In this document: in pieces, positions 43,930-54,456 of the stretch
Numbering within the stretch: the first letter of the stretch is position 1
Layout of the letters: each line of letters begins with the position of its first letter
From: Nematopogon swammerdamellus
Taxonomy: Eukaryota > Arthropoda > Insecta > Lepidoptera > Adelidae
Assembly: GCA_946902875.1 (NCBI GenBank)
Contig: OX336343.1
Location: forward strand, 2,332,754 to 2,396,753
DNA length: 64,000 nt
Direction: 5' to 3'
Program-made: the position numbers and the translations under genes
The notes under the pieces: generated by a model
The model's database searches: none
What the model was told of the DNA's origin: nothing
The model's input: the letters and a program-made list of their open reading frames with translations, nothing else

Positions 43930-44465
43930 TTATTTTTTTTATTACTTAATTACTTGATTACAGACATATCTAAGGACCATCCCGATTAAACCAGCTTTCT
44001 AACAAAAAGAGGGGTGTTATAAGTTTAACGTGTGTATGTATGGGTGTGCCTTCCTGTGGCATCGTACTCCCAAAGGGATGGACCGATTTGGATGCGTTTT
44101 CTTTTTATTAGAAATCTGGTTTAATCGGGATGGTTCTTAGCTATGATTGTAATCAAGTAATTAAGTAATAAAAATTTATTATCTTAAAAAGTAGACCGAT
44201 TTTCATGCGGTTTTCTTGATAGAAAACCGCATGAAAATCTTCAAATAAAAGTTAAATTACAAATTCAAAAAATCCCCAACCCTTAAAAATTCAAAAATAA
44301 TTTCCGTATAATGGAGTCGGTGGACCGCTAAGTAAATATATAAAATATAAAAACTCAGAGCCTCGCGGGCATTTACTTAGCGGTCCTCCGACTTCCGAAG
44401 TAAACGGTAATTACTTTTAAATTTTTAAGAGCCGGGGTTTTTTTAAATTTGTAATTTAACTTTTT
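43930..44465 (+). mobile_element. Rep-G copy with an extra inverted flank
   Basis: 44240-44460 is the Rep-G palindrome. Upstream, 43937-43995 (ttacttaattacttgattac ... ggaccatcccgattaaacc) is the reverse complement of 44115-44180 (ggtttaatcgggatggttct ... gtaatcaagtaattaagtaa). Between them is the ggggtgttataagtttaacg repeat. A perfect 19-bp hairpin with a 4-base loop lies at 44198-44239. Confidence 0.8.
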
Positions 44466-44469
44466 GAAA

Positions 44470-44940
44470 AAATTATTACCTATGTATTTACATTATAACT
44501 TTATCTATGGTGAAAAGTTATGATATATTTGACAATGGCATTTCGGGTTATTTATTTCGGTGGGAGGGTCGTGTTCGACCCCGCCCGGGGGTGCGCTTTG
44601 AAAAATTCATTAGAACCGTATTGAGTTGCGTGGGACCTACGATTTTGAATAGGAATAAGTAATTCTCAAACATTTTTGACTCATTCGATGAAGGTGGATG
44701 TTATAAATGTCCTATGGTGTCTTGTCTTTTTCTATGAAGACCAGCAAGGGGTGGCTGTGCCGAGGTACCAATGGTGCAGTCGACAGAGGCCTCTGCTCGC
44801 GAATCTACGCTCATTGAGATACCATGCAGCCAGCTGATTTTACTGTGGCTGGACTGTCTAGCGGAAACACACTCGCCCATGTCTTCCACAACCTAGCGGA
44901 GTGACAAAGTAATGATTTTGATAAAAGTTTGTCGTCTGTA
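44470..44940. other. No recognised gene
   Basis: A short minus-strand frame (44701-44889) with normal-looking composition (MEDMGECVSARQSS start) has no recognisable domain; too short to support as a gene. Confidence 0.4.
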
Positions 44941-44949
44941 TGTTACTTA

Positions 44950-45085
44950 AGAAACGCCGGGTGGCCGAGTGGTTTGGGCATCGGATTCTCATGCGAGAGG
45001 TCCGAGGTTCGAATCCGGTCGGCGTGCATATTGGCTGGTCGGAGCATGTGCTTTGGCCCCTCTGACTGAGCCAACCGGATTAAAT
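44950..45085 (+). repeat. SINE-B copy with internal deletion
   Basis: Head with tggccgagtgg (44961-44971) and ggttcgaatcc (45006-45016) is joined near 45029 to the 3' end block ttggctggtcggagcatgtg, cccctctgactgagcc. The whole middle of the element is absent. Confidence 0.85.
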
Positions 45086-45099
45086 AATAAAAAGGAAGA

Positions 45100-46130
45100 T
45101 ATTCCCCGGAAGCTCGTTCCACACATTTGCAGTGCGACACAAGAACGATTTAGAGAATCGTGCAGTTCGAAGAACAGTTCTGTCGACTAAAAATTTTTTG
45201 TTATAGGAAAAAGAGGAAAAATACTACATCAAAATTTCATGTTTAATTACTATACATATTGTAATACCATATTACAATATAGTATCTAATAATATCATAG
45301 TAATATTATATGGTACACACCACGTGTAGCAAACAAAACCCAAAATAACCACTTCCACTTCACCTGCATCAACCTGCTGCAGTGTGTTGTTGTTTGATGT
45401 CAACCCCCCCCCCCCCTCTATTCCCCCCTCCCCCCTCTTTCCCCCCTCCCCCCCCCTCTATCGCCCCCCCCTCCCCTCCCCTCTATTCCCCCTCCCCCAC
45501 AGCCATTCACTGGCTAGGGCAGCCGGGCGCCTACAAATCTACAAACTATAATATCTACTGTCCGCCCTATCAATAGCGCCCTAATGAGGAACCGACACGT
45601 CCCAGTTTGTATTGTGTTTCGTGTGCGCCCTCCTCAAGTCTTCCTCCCTTATTTCCGTCGGATATCTGGGTTATAATAACGTATATAATTTATTTGTGTG
45701 CAAACATTTATGCCGGCTGTAGGTAGGGTGAATTGAGATTTCGCGTAACTTGAAAATTCAACTGTGACTCGCTAAAACGTAAAATATTAACTTTTGGCCA
45801 AAATTGTTGTAACTTGCATGAATGTTAGGAAGCTGAGTATTTTACTATGTGTGAAAGTACAATTCATGCGGATTATCGTAAAAAATCTGAACAAAACACA
45901 GCAAAAAAAAAAATTAAGCCGATCCGGCCAAAAATATCTAAAAAAAAATCATAACTCGGAAACTATAAAAAATCGGGGAATATACATGGGGTATATTTGG
46001 ATACCTCTGGATGTATGGAATATAAGTTAGCATACATACTTTTGTTTTGTTTAAATATGAATACTACTTATCTGTTTAATGTAATCTTAGCTTGTTTTTT
46101 TTTTTGGTTTAGTTCTGCACTTAATGATTC
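45100..46130. other. No recognised gene; pyrimidine tract at 45405-45500
   Basis: 45405-45500 is an almost pure C/T tract (runs of C interspersed with ctctattcccc). The translated Pro-rich frame over it is an artefact. The rest is AT-rich and unrecognised. Confidence 0.6.
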
Positions 46131-46137
46131 TGTGGTA

Positions 46138-46220
46138 TGATTCATCATCATCATCAGCCTGGTATCGGTCCACTGCTGGACATTGGCCTCTCCCAAGGCA
46201 CGCCACCACACGCGCGTATC
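46138..46220 (-). repeat. RTE-type 3' tail fragment
   Basis: (TCA)n followed by gcctggtatcggtccactgc, tggacattggcctctccc, the same tail as at 29140-29170. Confidence 0.7.
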
Positions 46221-46509
46221 ACTGTATGATTATTACTGAATAAATAAAATAAAAATAAAAACCATAAATTTAATTTTTGAACGTCAACATTCATTCTGTA
46301 TATCTATAGACTCTCCCATGCAGAGTTAAAAAAGTATTTTCCGCAAAATCCAAAATAGCCCGACCAAAGTTTGTAAACACGCGTTGCTCTCCTAAACGAG
46401 CGGTGAATCGCCGCGCTGCGACTGCGCAGCAGGTAGAAAGTAGATTACCTCCTGCCCTGCACCACCGCTCTTCATTCACGCAGACAACGGACCCCGCTTC
46501 CAAACTGGT

Positions 46510-46680
46510 TCCATGCACGCTTCTCTACCGCACACCATCACACCTTCTCTATCGCACACATTTACACTTCTTTACCGCACACATTCACACTCCTAATACG
46601 GCACACGTTCACACTTGTCTGCGCGTACACAATAAACGCTACGCTTCTATGTCGCATACAATCACGCACACGCATACATA
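46510..46680. repeat. Imperfect short tandem repeat around 'taccgcacacattcacac'
   Basis: Units such as ctctaccgcacaccatcaca, ctctatcgcacacatttaca, ctttaccgcacacattcaca and atacggcacacgttcacac recur every 25 bp or so. The open frame across them is not evidence of a gene. Confidence 0.7.
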
Positions 46681-46789
46681 TACAACTTGAACTCGTCTTC
46701 CTTCCCACTCCTGCGCAGATGAAAAGAACACACACACACACACAGTTATAGAGCGTCCGTGCACAAACCGTATACGATACTCATAGGTA

Positions 46790-47035
46790 TGTACCGTGTA
46801 GGGCCGGGTACTTCAAAAGAATAGCCACACACTGCATCTCTCCCCGTGCATGTCGTAAAAGGCGACTAAGGAATGAGGACAAGATGTCGTGCTAAAGGGC
46901 GACGGGTTAGCCACCTCTCACCTTGGCGCGGTCCTTCCACCAAGTCACGAAACTAACGAAGAGTAACGAAGTCGTGGTTCTTTGCTAAATTTGGTGGTTG
47001 GTGTTGTGCTGTAATTTACGTGAGTACTTGCACGA
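46790..47035 (+). repeat. Rep-F copy
   Basis: gtaccgtgtagggccgggta, ctctccccgtgcatgtcgta, gaggacaagatgtcgtgcta, ccacctctcaccttggcgcg, gtccttccaccaag, ggttggtgttgtgctgtaat. Confidence 0.85.
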
Positions 47036-47439
47036 GTATGAGAGTACGAGAATTTACGAGAGTATTGTATTTATTTGTATTTATTTTTTATTGTACACCA
47101 TTTTTCGATAAAATAAGGTACAAAAAGGTCGGCTGAATGCAGATCTGCATTATGTTAGAGCAAACCTTTGGGATGTGGTAAATGTGTATAAGTAGGCGCA
47201 CAGATAATGTGAGAGAATAGTAATTAAATAAATAGGTTTGAATAAACATACATACATGATTACAATATATAATATATAAGTATACATAGTAATTGTTCCT
47301 GTATATTATATATACATATATTAAAATACCTAAATATATATTTATACAATACAATAATTAGTAAATAAATACATACTCACATACATATATAATTCTGTAC
47401 GAGAATTACGAGAGTACGAGAGTACGAGAGTACTATGGG

Positions 47440-47700
47440 AACAATTCGGTTTGTATGGGAGCATCTTAGCGTGGAACTTTATTTGTCCTATCCTGTGTCA
47501 CTAAGTTTCATCTAATTCGGATGATCGGTTTAAGAGTTATGGAGGAACATACATACATACATACAGAAAAGATTTCTAAAAATCGTAAATTAGTTTGAGT
47601 ATCATACATAGAGTTTACAAACTCAGTATCTCATATAACAAAGTAACTTACTCCATGACCATCCCTTACAGATTTATTATTAGTATTGATTGATTTATTT
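47440..47700 (+). repeat. Rep-E partial copy
   Basis: ggaacaattcggtttgtatg, tcatctaattcggatgatcg, (CATA)n, then gagtttacaaactcagtatc and cttactccatgaccatccct. Confidence 0.8.
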
Positions 47701-47759
47701 ACTTGCGCTTTAATGTAGACCAGATGTCGCTGCTATCCTGTGCTGCTATCTTTGGTTTT

Positions 47760-48425
47760 TAGGATTCCGTAGGTACCTCAGAAGAGGAAAAAAGCGGCCA
47801 AGTGCGAGTCGAACTCGCCTCGTCGTTCCGTATCCCCATGTCATGGTCAGCGCCACTCGTGCCATCTATGTATATATTATAGCTGCTCGATAGTTATCTT
47901 GTCTTCATACTTTTTGTGCGGTGGTTGGTGTTGTGCTGTAATTTACAAGAGTACTTGCAGTACAACAGAGATTACTCTGCTTACCCCGATTGTCGGTATA
48001 CAGCGTGTGGTATGTATGTGTGTATGTATTACTTAGCTACTTGTTTTATTTTCTATTTTAATTAGTTTAATGTTTTTTTCTTTACTAATAAATAATATAT
48101 AAGTGTATCTTAGATTCTTTTCAGCAATCTCTCTCATTATTTAAAAGCGGCGCGGCGAGCGAATCGCTGAGTGGCCTGCGAAGGCGTAGGTATTCGCAGC
48201 GACTCAGATCGAATGGGACTCATTTCCGAAATAATTGGATCATATTTTCTTTCATTTCCCCTCATTCGCTGCAAATTGTTCATTTCTCTCCGGGGCCCAA
48301 AAGAATCTCCGAAGCCGAGGACGCCCCCGTCTAGTGAATAGGACCTAATGGTTATCGGACTAAGGGAATATAAAAACCGGTCAAGAGCGAGTCGGACTCG
48401 CGCGCCGAGGTTTCCGTATCACCAT
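47760..48425. repeat. Rep-D ends and Rep-F end, fragments
   Basis: 47762-47885 has two Rep-D ends (taggattccgtaggtacc; gcggccaagtgcgagtcgaa). 47915-48030 is a Rep-F 3' end (gttggtgttgtgctgtaatt, ctgcttaccccgattgtcgg). 48372-48423 is a minus Rep-D end (accggtcaagagcgagtcgg) directly abutting the LINE at 48424. 48140-48360 is not recognised. Confidence 0.65.
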
Positions 48426-48897
48426 GAGGCGTGTCTTAAAAATACATACATGCACAAACTATAATTTTGGAAGTAACAGCCAGTGTGACTGTTACAGTTT
48501 AGAACAAGTAAAAATTATAAAATATCTGGGTCTACAATTAGATTATGGATTGTGCTGGGACACACATTTACTCTCACTAGCCAGAAACACAAGGAAATTA
48601 ATCTACGTTTTTAAGGGTCTTAGAAACATAGCGGATACTCAGCTCCTAAAAACTATTTACCTAGCCTTGTGCCAATCGCGATTGACATATTGCATCACAT
48701 GTTGGGGAGGAGCCGCCAAATCGCATCTAATTTTACTAGAGAGAGCCCAACGGGTTATTCTAAGAGTAATGTTAAAAAAACCTTTCAGGTACCCCACTCA
48801 TGACCTGCTAAAAGAGTGCCGCTTTTTAAGTATACGCAAACTACCTATTCATTGCCGCAGCCATTAAACAAGCTCACCTACATCAGAACATTGAGAA
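48424..48897 (+). pseudogene. LINE reverse-transcriptase C-terminal region, 5' part
   Basis: Open frame reading KIIKYLGLQLDYGLCWDTHL, ARNTRKLIYVFKGLR, LLKTIYLALCQSRLTYCITC, WGGAAKSHLILLERAQRVIL and LLKECRFLSIRKL, then a frame slip at about 48840 and continuation in another frame as LFIAAAIKQAHLHQNIE up to 48897. These are post-RT blocks of jockey/CR1-like non-LTR elements. The 5' end is truncated against a Rep-D tail. The 3' part resumes at 50323. Confidence 0.88.
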
Positions 48898-50322
48898 CAG
48901 TGGCGGCTGGTGACCTATGGGACTGGGTGTGCGCTAGCTACTTAGTACTATACCCAAACGTGAATCTAATGGATACCGCGGTCTTGACTTATTTGCAAAA
49001 ATTATGTACCCACCCAGCGTCCTAATTGCTCGAAGAACCAAAGCGACACTTCACTGCGCGCGCAGTGGCCACGAGCGAGCCGCGCCTCCCGCGCACCCGC
49101 GCGCGAGGCGTCGTCGGCCGCGCCCGCCCGGCCAGACAGCGTGCGGTACTGATATTAATGTTTGTGTCGCGTCGGTGTCGCGTCCTTGCCGCGCCGGGCA
49201 ATGAAGAAAAAGAAGCAATCACAATGTACATGTTAACTGACGAAGTCGTTCAAACTGCTAAAAAACGGATTTGCAAAACATCCCGGCGCGGCGGCGCCGG
49301 CGCGGCGATTGTCGGTCGACCGACGCGTCACGCGACGACGGGTCTCGCCCCGAACTGAGAGGCGCGGCGCGCCAAACAACGCCTGCCTAGCTCTTTGGGT
49401 GATTCCATTTTTTGACTTTAACTAAAATAGCGAAATATTTTCGTAACGCATTAATGTTTGTCGTAACATTCGAATATTTTATAAATTACCATTCGAATAT
49501 GTATCAAATCGATATTCGAATAATTCAAATATTCAATTGCAAACTCGATCTGTTATATATAAGAAACAACCCATATTCCAAAAATGGACTCGCCTGTCGA
49601 GTCTTGCAACAGCGTATAGTGCGCGGGACGGATCTCGGCGTGTCGTCGCCACGCGAATACACTATACAAGTACGGTGCGGGTGCGAGGGAGAACACTGAC
49701 GAACCGCTGCGGAGGCGACACGCCGAGATCCGCCCCGCGCATTATACGTACATGTAGGTACTTAGCGCTTGTGTGTATCTTCGACCCAGAGTTTGGATCG
49801 CCCCCGCCGCGCCCGCGCGCTCCCGCCCGCACGTGCCCGCGGTCGGGTTCACGATCTCGGCTTACTTCGGCTCATCGTCGGCTGGCTCGGTCGCGACGTG
49901 TCGCACGCGCGTCTATCCACAATATACTGTCCTTCTTTTTCCGTCGTGTGTCACACGCAGAACGCAACCTTGTTCCACACATAATCGTATGAAGAGTGTT
50001 TTGTTTCACGCGGCGGGGCAGCGGCGTTAGACATTTTCTCATAGTATCAATACAAGAGACGTTCGCGGTGTTTTCTAATGCACTCGGCGGCGCGGCGGCG
50101 AGCTCGGCGGCGCGGCGATGCGTAGTATGTAGTACGTATTACGTACAGCAAAATCGTGCCTTGTTGTCTAGGAAATAGGAACGAATCCAGTTTGATATTT
50201 TTACTTCGATCGGTGATATTCATGGAAATGTTTAATATTTTAATTTGTTTATTTCTTTCGGGTGAAGGCGCTGTTTTGTGGTAGTGCGGCGCACGAGTGC
50301 ACTTAAGGGCCAGCCGCCACTG
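48898..50322. mobile_element. 1425-bp non-autonomous hAT element inside the LINE
   Basis: Ends are CAGTGGCGGCTGG (48898-48910) and its reverse complement (50310-50322). ATTGAGAA flanks both sides (48890-48897 and 50323-50330). The reading frame of the host LINE is continuous across the two flanks. CAGTGGCG-type ends with 8-bp duplications are typical of hAT elements. The interior lacks any transposase: it is GC-rich at 49050-49390 and 49780-50130, AT-rich between, and holds an inverted repeat at about 49612-49651 and 49710-49750. Confidence 0.93.
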
Positions 50323-50565
50323 ATTGAGAAGGTACAATCCCACCGGCACAACACACGGCACGCTCTGCAAATTTCTGTGCCTGCTTCATCTACCACTTTC
50401 GGTCAACGCTTCATTTGGTTTTTGGCACCATTCTTATATAAAAAAATTGATAAAATTTGTTCAATTGGTTTACTAAGCAGTCATAAATTTAAAAAAGTAG
50501 TATATGATTGGTTATTGAATATAAAATGTATAGAGGCAGAGGACCTACTATCTATAATGAGATGA
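50323..50565 (+). pseudogene. LINE C-terminus, 3' part, continuing after the hAT insertion
   Basis: Reads EKVQSHRHNTRHALQISVPA, TTFGQRFIWFLAPFLYKKID and FKKVVYDWLLN, ending in a TGA at 50563-50565. It belongs to the same protein as 48424-48897. An A/T-rich 3' tail follows to about 50750. Confidence 0.85.
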
Positions 50566-50569
50566 TTTA

Positions 50570-50961
50570 GACAAATTAAAAATATAATGTAACTAAATAT
50601 TTCCTCAAGTGTATCAAATACAACACTATATTTTATATAAGTAAAACACACTTCTTATAGTATTAATTATAATATATTTATGTGAGTGAAAAAAAAATCA
50701 TAAATAAATAAAATTAAAATCAAATAAAAATAAAGAACAAAGTCAAATATTCTAATATATACCTAATATTCTAAATGTTTTTCTTTTTCTTTTTAAATAT
50801 TCATATATTCTGAGAAGAAAAAAAAAGATAAATTCCAATATTCTAATATAAATAGATATGTACTTCTTTTTCATGGGAAACTAGACTGATAGTGCTATCT
50901 GTTCAGACATTATGTATTCTCTGACTGAATGTGAACTATTTTTTGTCCCATCACTTCTTAC

Positions 50962-50992
<31 letters not shown>

Positions 50993-51415
50993 CCTCACAA
51001 ACACAAACACACCCACATGTAAGTTTGATTGAAAGAAGAAGGTAGATAGATTTTAAAATGGTAAAATAACGAATGCCTATAAGACGGCCAATTGGGCCAG
51101 TTTAGGCACAAGTGTACAAAATTAAGTGAACACAACAAGGTATGCTTTCGTTCGCCATACTGTATTTTCTTGAGTATCTAACTTCAAGTACTTACTGTTT
51201 CTTCTGTAAATTGAAGGAGATAAGTAGCGTTTAAGTAATGAATGAATGACAAGTTAGATTTAAGAAAATTGTATAAGTACGTATGTAAATCTTGTTTTTG
51301 GTACAATAAATAAGTTTTTGTTTGTTTTTTTGTTTTTTTGTGTCGTACTAATTTGGACACGTCGATGCGTCGTCGTGTGGTTTTTGCTTCGGGTAGTTCT
51401 TTGTGGAGATTAAGT
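50570..51415. other. LINE 3' tail then unrecognised AT-rich DNA
   Basis: AT-rich tail to about 50750; (CA)n at about 50968-50994; no gene recognised. ggcacaagtgtacaaa near 51103 echoes 27802. Confidence 0.6.
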
Positions 51416-51707
51416 GGACTGTACACTGCTGGGTAAATTTCCGAAATTTTTCAAAAAGTGAAAAATTTCACTAATATTTTTCCGGAAATTTTTCCAAAGT
51501 TACAATTTTTCGGTAATTTATTTTTAACCCCGAAAAATCAATGCGAAAATCAAAGGAAGTAATTTATAATTGTTATTTTATGACATTATTTATTTTTCTT
51601 TAACTGAATGCATTGAATAAGCTTTATCAAATGAAAATTTCGAGAACTGGAAATTTTTCCAAAATTAAAATGTATATAAGTATGCATATTTATTTATTGT
51701 ATTGCAT

Positions 51708-52050
51708 TTAATCACTGTCGTCGGAGGTGTCAGATCCCTCACAAGAAATAAAACTAAAATTCGCCAATGAGGGATGGTGCACTCCCGACGTCGAAGGTCC
51801 ATCTTTAAACTCATGATCTTCATCCGATGATCCCTCTTCTCTGCTCATCTGCTCGTCACCTCTGCTCGTGTCGATTTCTTGATTTTCTTTATTTGTTTCA
51901 CTTTTGTGTAAAAGATTCCAATTATATGACACAAATGCCATTTTTCCGGCCCTGTCTGTGTCTAGTGAATGGCGTTTTTCGCTGTGAATGTGGCTAAAGG
52001 TACTGAAAGACCTTTTTGTTGCTGCAGAGGTTATAGGTGCAGTAAATATG
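51708..52050 (-). pseudogene. hAT transposase, C-terminal dimerisation region
   Basis: Reading leftwards from 52050: IFTAPITSAATKRSFSTFSH, then a KRHSL block, GKMAFVSYNWNLLHKS, and an acidic Ser-rich tail ending DTSDDSD at 51711. TSAA-x-RSFS and the NW block are hallmarks of the hAT C-terminal dimerisation domain (the usual Glu before Arg is Lys here). The frame matches that of 53249-53335 on the other side of the Penelope insertion. Confidence 0.88.
52042..52050. repeat. Target duplication, left copy (GTAAATATG)
   Basis: Identical 9-mer to 53240-53248, flanking the Penelope-like insertion. Confidence 0.9.
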
Positions 52051-53239
52051 TGTTCGTTTAGGCTTTTACCGCTACTTATTGCACATTATGACAATGCTTT
52101 CGGTTACGCGGTATACTGAAAGCGACTCACTTTATTTGTCGACGTTTCGTCCCACACTCCGGGGACATCTTAAGGGCGTTTTTGCACTTGCGACCGCACG
52201 ACACGATTTGCGGTCACGTTTCTTAACACACAACGTACTGCACACAACATGTCGTTCGTACGTTTTTCCACATAGCGGCACGGACGACATAGCCAAAAAG
52301 TCGTTTGCAAAACGTGTGTCGTGCTGTGCGGTGTCGTTGCGTGAGTAAACGGCTCATATAAATATATGGCGCTCGGAGTCGTGACCGCATTTTGTCGTGT
52401 CGTGTCGTCGCAAGTGCAAAAACGCCCTAAGGACTCGCGGTACTGCGACGACCTGGAGGACACCCGACACATCGTCCAGTCAGATGTCAACTGCCGGTCG
52501 CCGCTGACGTAGATTGTAGCGATGCGAGGGTACTTCGGCCGATGCGGGTAGGTTGGACATCACTTGCTGGAAAAGGTCGGTGCACACGTAGCTCACTGTG
52601 TCTATGGCTGCAAGAGCTTGATGCTGGTTACCACCCGAGCCATGCTTTGCCAGCACAGGAGTCCACGACCAAGAGTGTACAATGCTGTTAAAATTGGCAT
52701 GTCTGGAAATTTCAATGGATTCCAGAACCAAACGTGGTACATGGTGTTTTCCCCTGACATCGTACTGGTTTGGTCGAATCGAATCCAATGAATTGTGCCC
52801 CGGTCCAGAGCATGCTCACAGATGGCTGACTTGTGGAACTCGTTCTTCATCGCCCTGATGTGTTCCGACAACCTTGTCTGAACACTCCGCTTCGTTTGTC
52901 CGATATATATAACACCTCACACAGCTACATGGTATTTTGTATACACCTGGAGCCTGCAGTGGAATCTGGTCCTTGACTATTATCAACATGCCTTGGATTT
53001 TTGGGAGAGGTTTGTAGAAGGTCTTTATGCTCAACTTGCTCATCAACTTACCTATACGGTCCGTGATCCCCCGTATGTATGGTAAGTAGGCGCACCGCCT
53101 TCCGACCTCTATCCTCTGCCGCCGCCGCCCTGTTGTTGCACATTGAACAGATAGGCAGGCTCGTGGTTTGAAGCCATTCTGCCGCAACGCTGTCCTTACT
53201 TTGGCAAGTTCCTCCTCGATGTGATCATCATCACAGATC
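52051..53239 (-). pseudogene. 5'-truncated Penelope-like element inserted in the hAT gene
   Basis: Reading leftwards from 53239: EEELAKVRTALRQNGFKP, CAYLPYIRGITDRIGKLMSK, QAPGVYKIPCSC and then, after a small insertion near 52912 that shifts the frame, GQTKRSVQTRLSEHIRAM (nuclease core) and a tail ending HRYNLRQRRPAVDI at about 52490. Only the part after the RT core remains, plus a 3' region with cgtttcgtcccacactccgg. It aligns by eye with the C-terminal half of the Penelope element at 2430-3990 but is clearly a different family. It lies exactly between two GTAAATATG copies. Confidence 0.92.
52174..52427. mobile_element. 254-bp Harbinger-like MITE inside the Penelope 3' region
   Basis: Ends gggcgtttttgcacttgcga (52174) and its reverse complement (to 52427), perfect for 21 bases and imperfect further in (cgcacgacacga / cgacacgacacga, then tgcggtcacg). 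TAA stands on both sides (52171-52173, 52428-52430). A TWA duplication and G-rich ends are typical of PIF/Harbinger. Confidence 0.88.
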
Positions 53240-53248
53240 GTAAATATG
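53240..53248. repeat. Target duplication, right copy (GTAAATATG)
   Basis: Identical to 52042-52050; it marks the Penelope insertion point within the transposase codons for IFT. Confidence 0.9.
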
Positions 53249-53760
53249 ACTGCAGCGATTTTACTCAGTTTTGTTGACCGACATAGCCCTGTCCACCAGG
53301 ACAATGGACTTGCCTGCGATGCCGAAGCCCACACAAAGTTACGTGCCCATCCATAAGCCCTGTTTCGATTTGAAATCTGACAACTCGCCCATCACATCTA
53401 CATCCAAGTACCTGGAAAGTTCTTCGATGAACTCCATTGCCGTGACGTCTTCGTTTGGCTCCAAGTTCATACCGAGTGAAGAAGGATCCAGTAGATTGGC
53501 AGCTAGATGAATAGGTTTTACACACGTTGCCGTACGCTCTTCGAATTTTCGCAGTAGTGCTGTTTCCTCTTCTTCTGAAAGCACGTTTGTAAGCAGGAAG
53601 GTACTCCCGAAGACTCTCTTGATGTCATTGAATGACGAATGCACTTTATGGATAAGGCAATTATTTCCCTGAAGTTTGTTCAAGTTTACAACCACAGGCT
53701 CGATGAGGGCTGCCGAAACAGCAAATCATAATTTTGTTTCTTCTCATTCAAACCCCAAAT
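53249..53760 (-). pseudogene. hAT transposase, preceding region
   Basis: Reading leftwards: FAVSAALIEPVVVNLNKLQ, HLAANLLDPSSLGMNL (the usual hAT A-x-x-LDP block), then after one frame slip near 53337 NFVWASASQASPLSWWTGLC and STKLSKIAAVIFT. The N-terminal BED/catalytic part is missing, so the gene cannot encode an active enzyme. Confidence 0.85.
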
Positions 53761-54110
53761 TAGCGCATAAAATTCATTCAAAACGAAGAAAAAATAAATT
53801 TAAACATTTTTGAAAAATTTCGGAAAAATAAAGAAATTTGTTCAAGTTTACAAACACAGGCTCGATGAGGGCTGCCGAAACAGCAAATCATAATTTTAAT
53901 CAAACCGAAGAAAAAAAAATTTCAACATTTTTGAAAAATTTCGGAAAAATTTATAAATTTGTTCAAGGTTACAACCACAGGCTCGATGAGGGCTGCCGAA
54001 AGAGCAAATCATAATTTGGTTTTTCTCATTCAAACCCCAAATTAGCGCATACAATTCATTCAAACCAAAGAAAAAATAAATTTCAACATTTTTGAAAAAT
54101 TTCGGAAATT
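53677..54110. repeat. Triplicated segment at the 5' edge of the hAT coding remnant
   Basis: The phrase ggctcgatgagggctgccga occurs at 53697, 53859 and 53980, each followed by aaatcataatt and AT-rich ttgaaaaatttcgg text. The spacings are about 161 and 121 bp. The copy at 53697 is the one joined to the coding region. Confidence 0.88.
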
Positions 54111-54456
54111 TATTTATTTTTCCGAAAAATTTCAATATTTTTCATTTCCTTCAAAATGAAAAATTTCCATTGCCCAGCAGTGGGACTGTATGGCTAAATT
54201 TAGGTTGATTTGGAGGCAAAACACTTTGTATTAAAAATACTTTGAATTCACTCACGTCTTTATTTTATCATGGCGGCAGTAACAACTACGTAATTCGCCG
54301 GTTTTTATTATTTGTTTATAATTTTAGAGTTAGTACTATAATTACACCAAGTTTTACGCTTAAGTATGTATCACGGTTTTTACGATAGCGCAACAACAAA
54401 ATAAAAATCTGAGTGTCTTCAAAAGTCGCATTAGCACGCTAGGCAGCCTAGCAACA

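Larger units (their letters stand above)
51424..54182 (-). mobile_element. hAT transposon with 8-bp target duplication, carrying nested insertions
   Basis: Ends are CACTGCTGGG (51424-51433) and its reverse complement (54173-54182). GGACTGTA flanks at 51416-51423 and 54183-54190. Subterminal regions at both ends are rich in repeated ttccgaaaaattt-type motifs, as is usual for hAT. It carries the 3' part of a transposase gene on the minus strand, interrupted by a Penelope-like element at 52051-53239. Without that insertion and one target copy the hAT would be about 1.56 kb. Confidence 0.95.

Noticed and set aside
45382..45576. Pro/Ser-rich frame
   Set aside because: It translates a C/T homopolymer-like tract; no start context or splice support.
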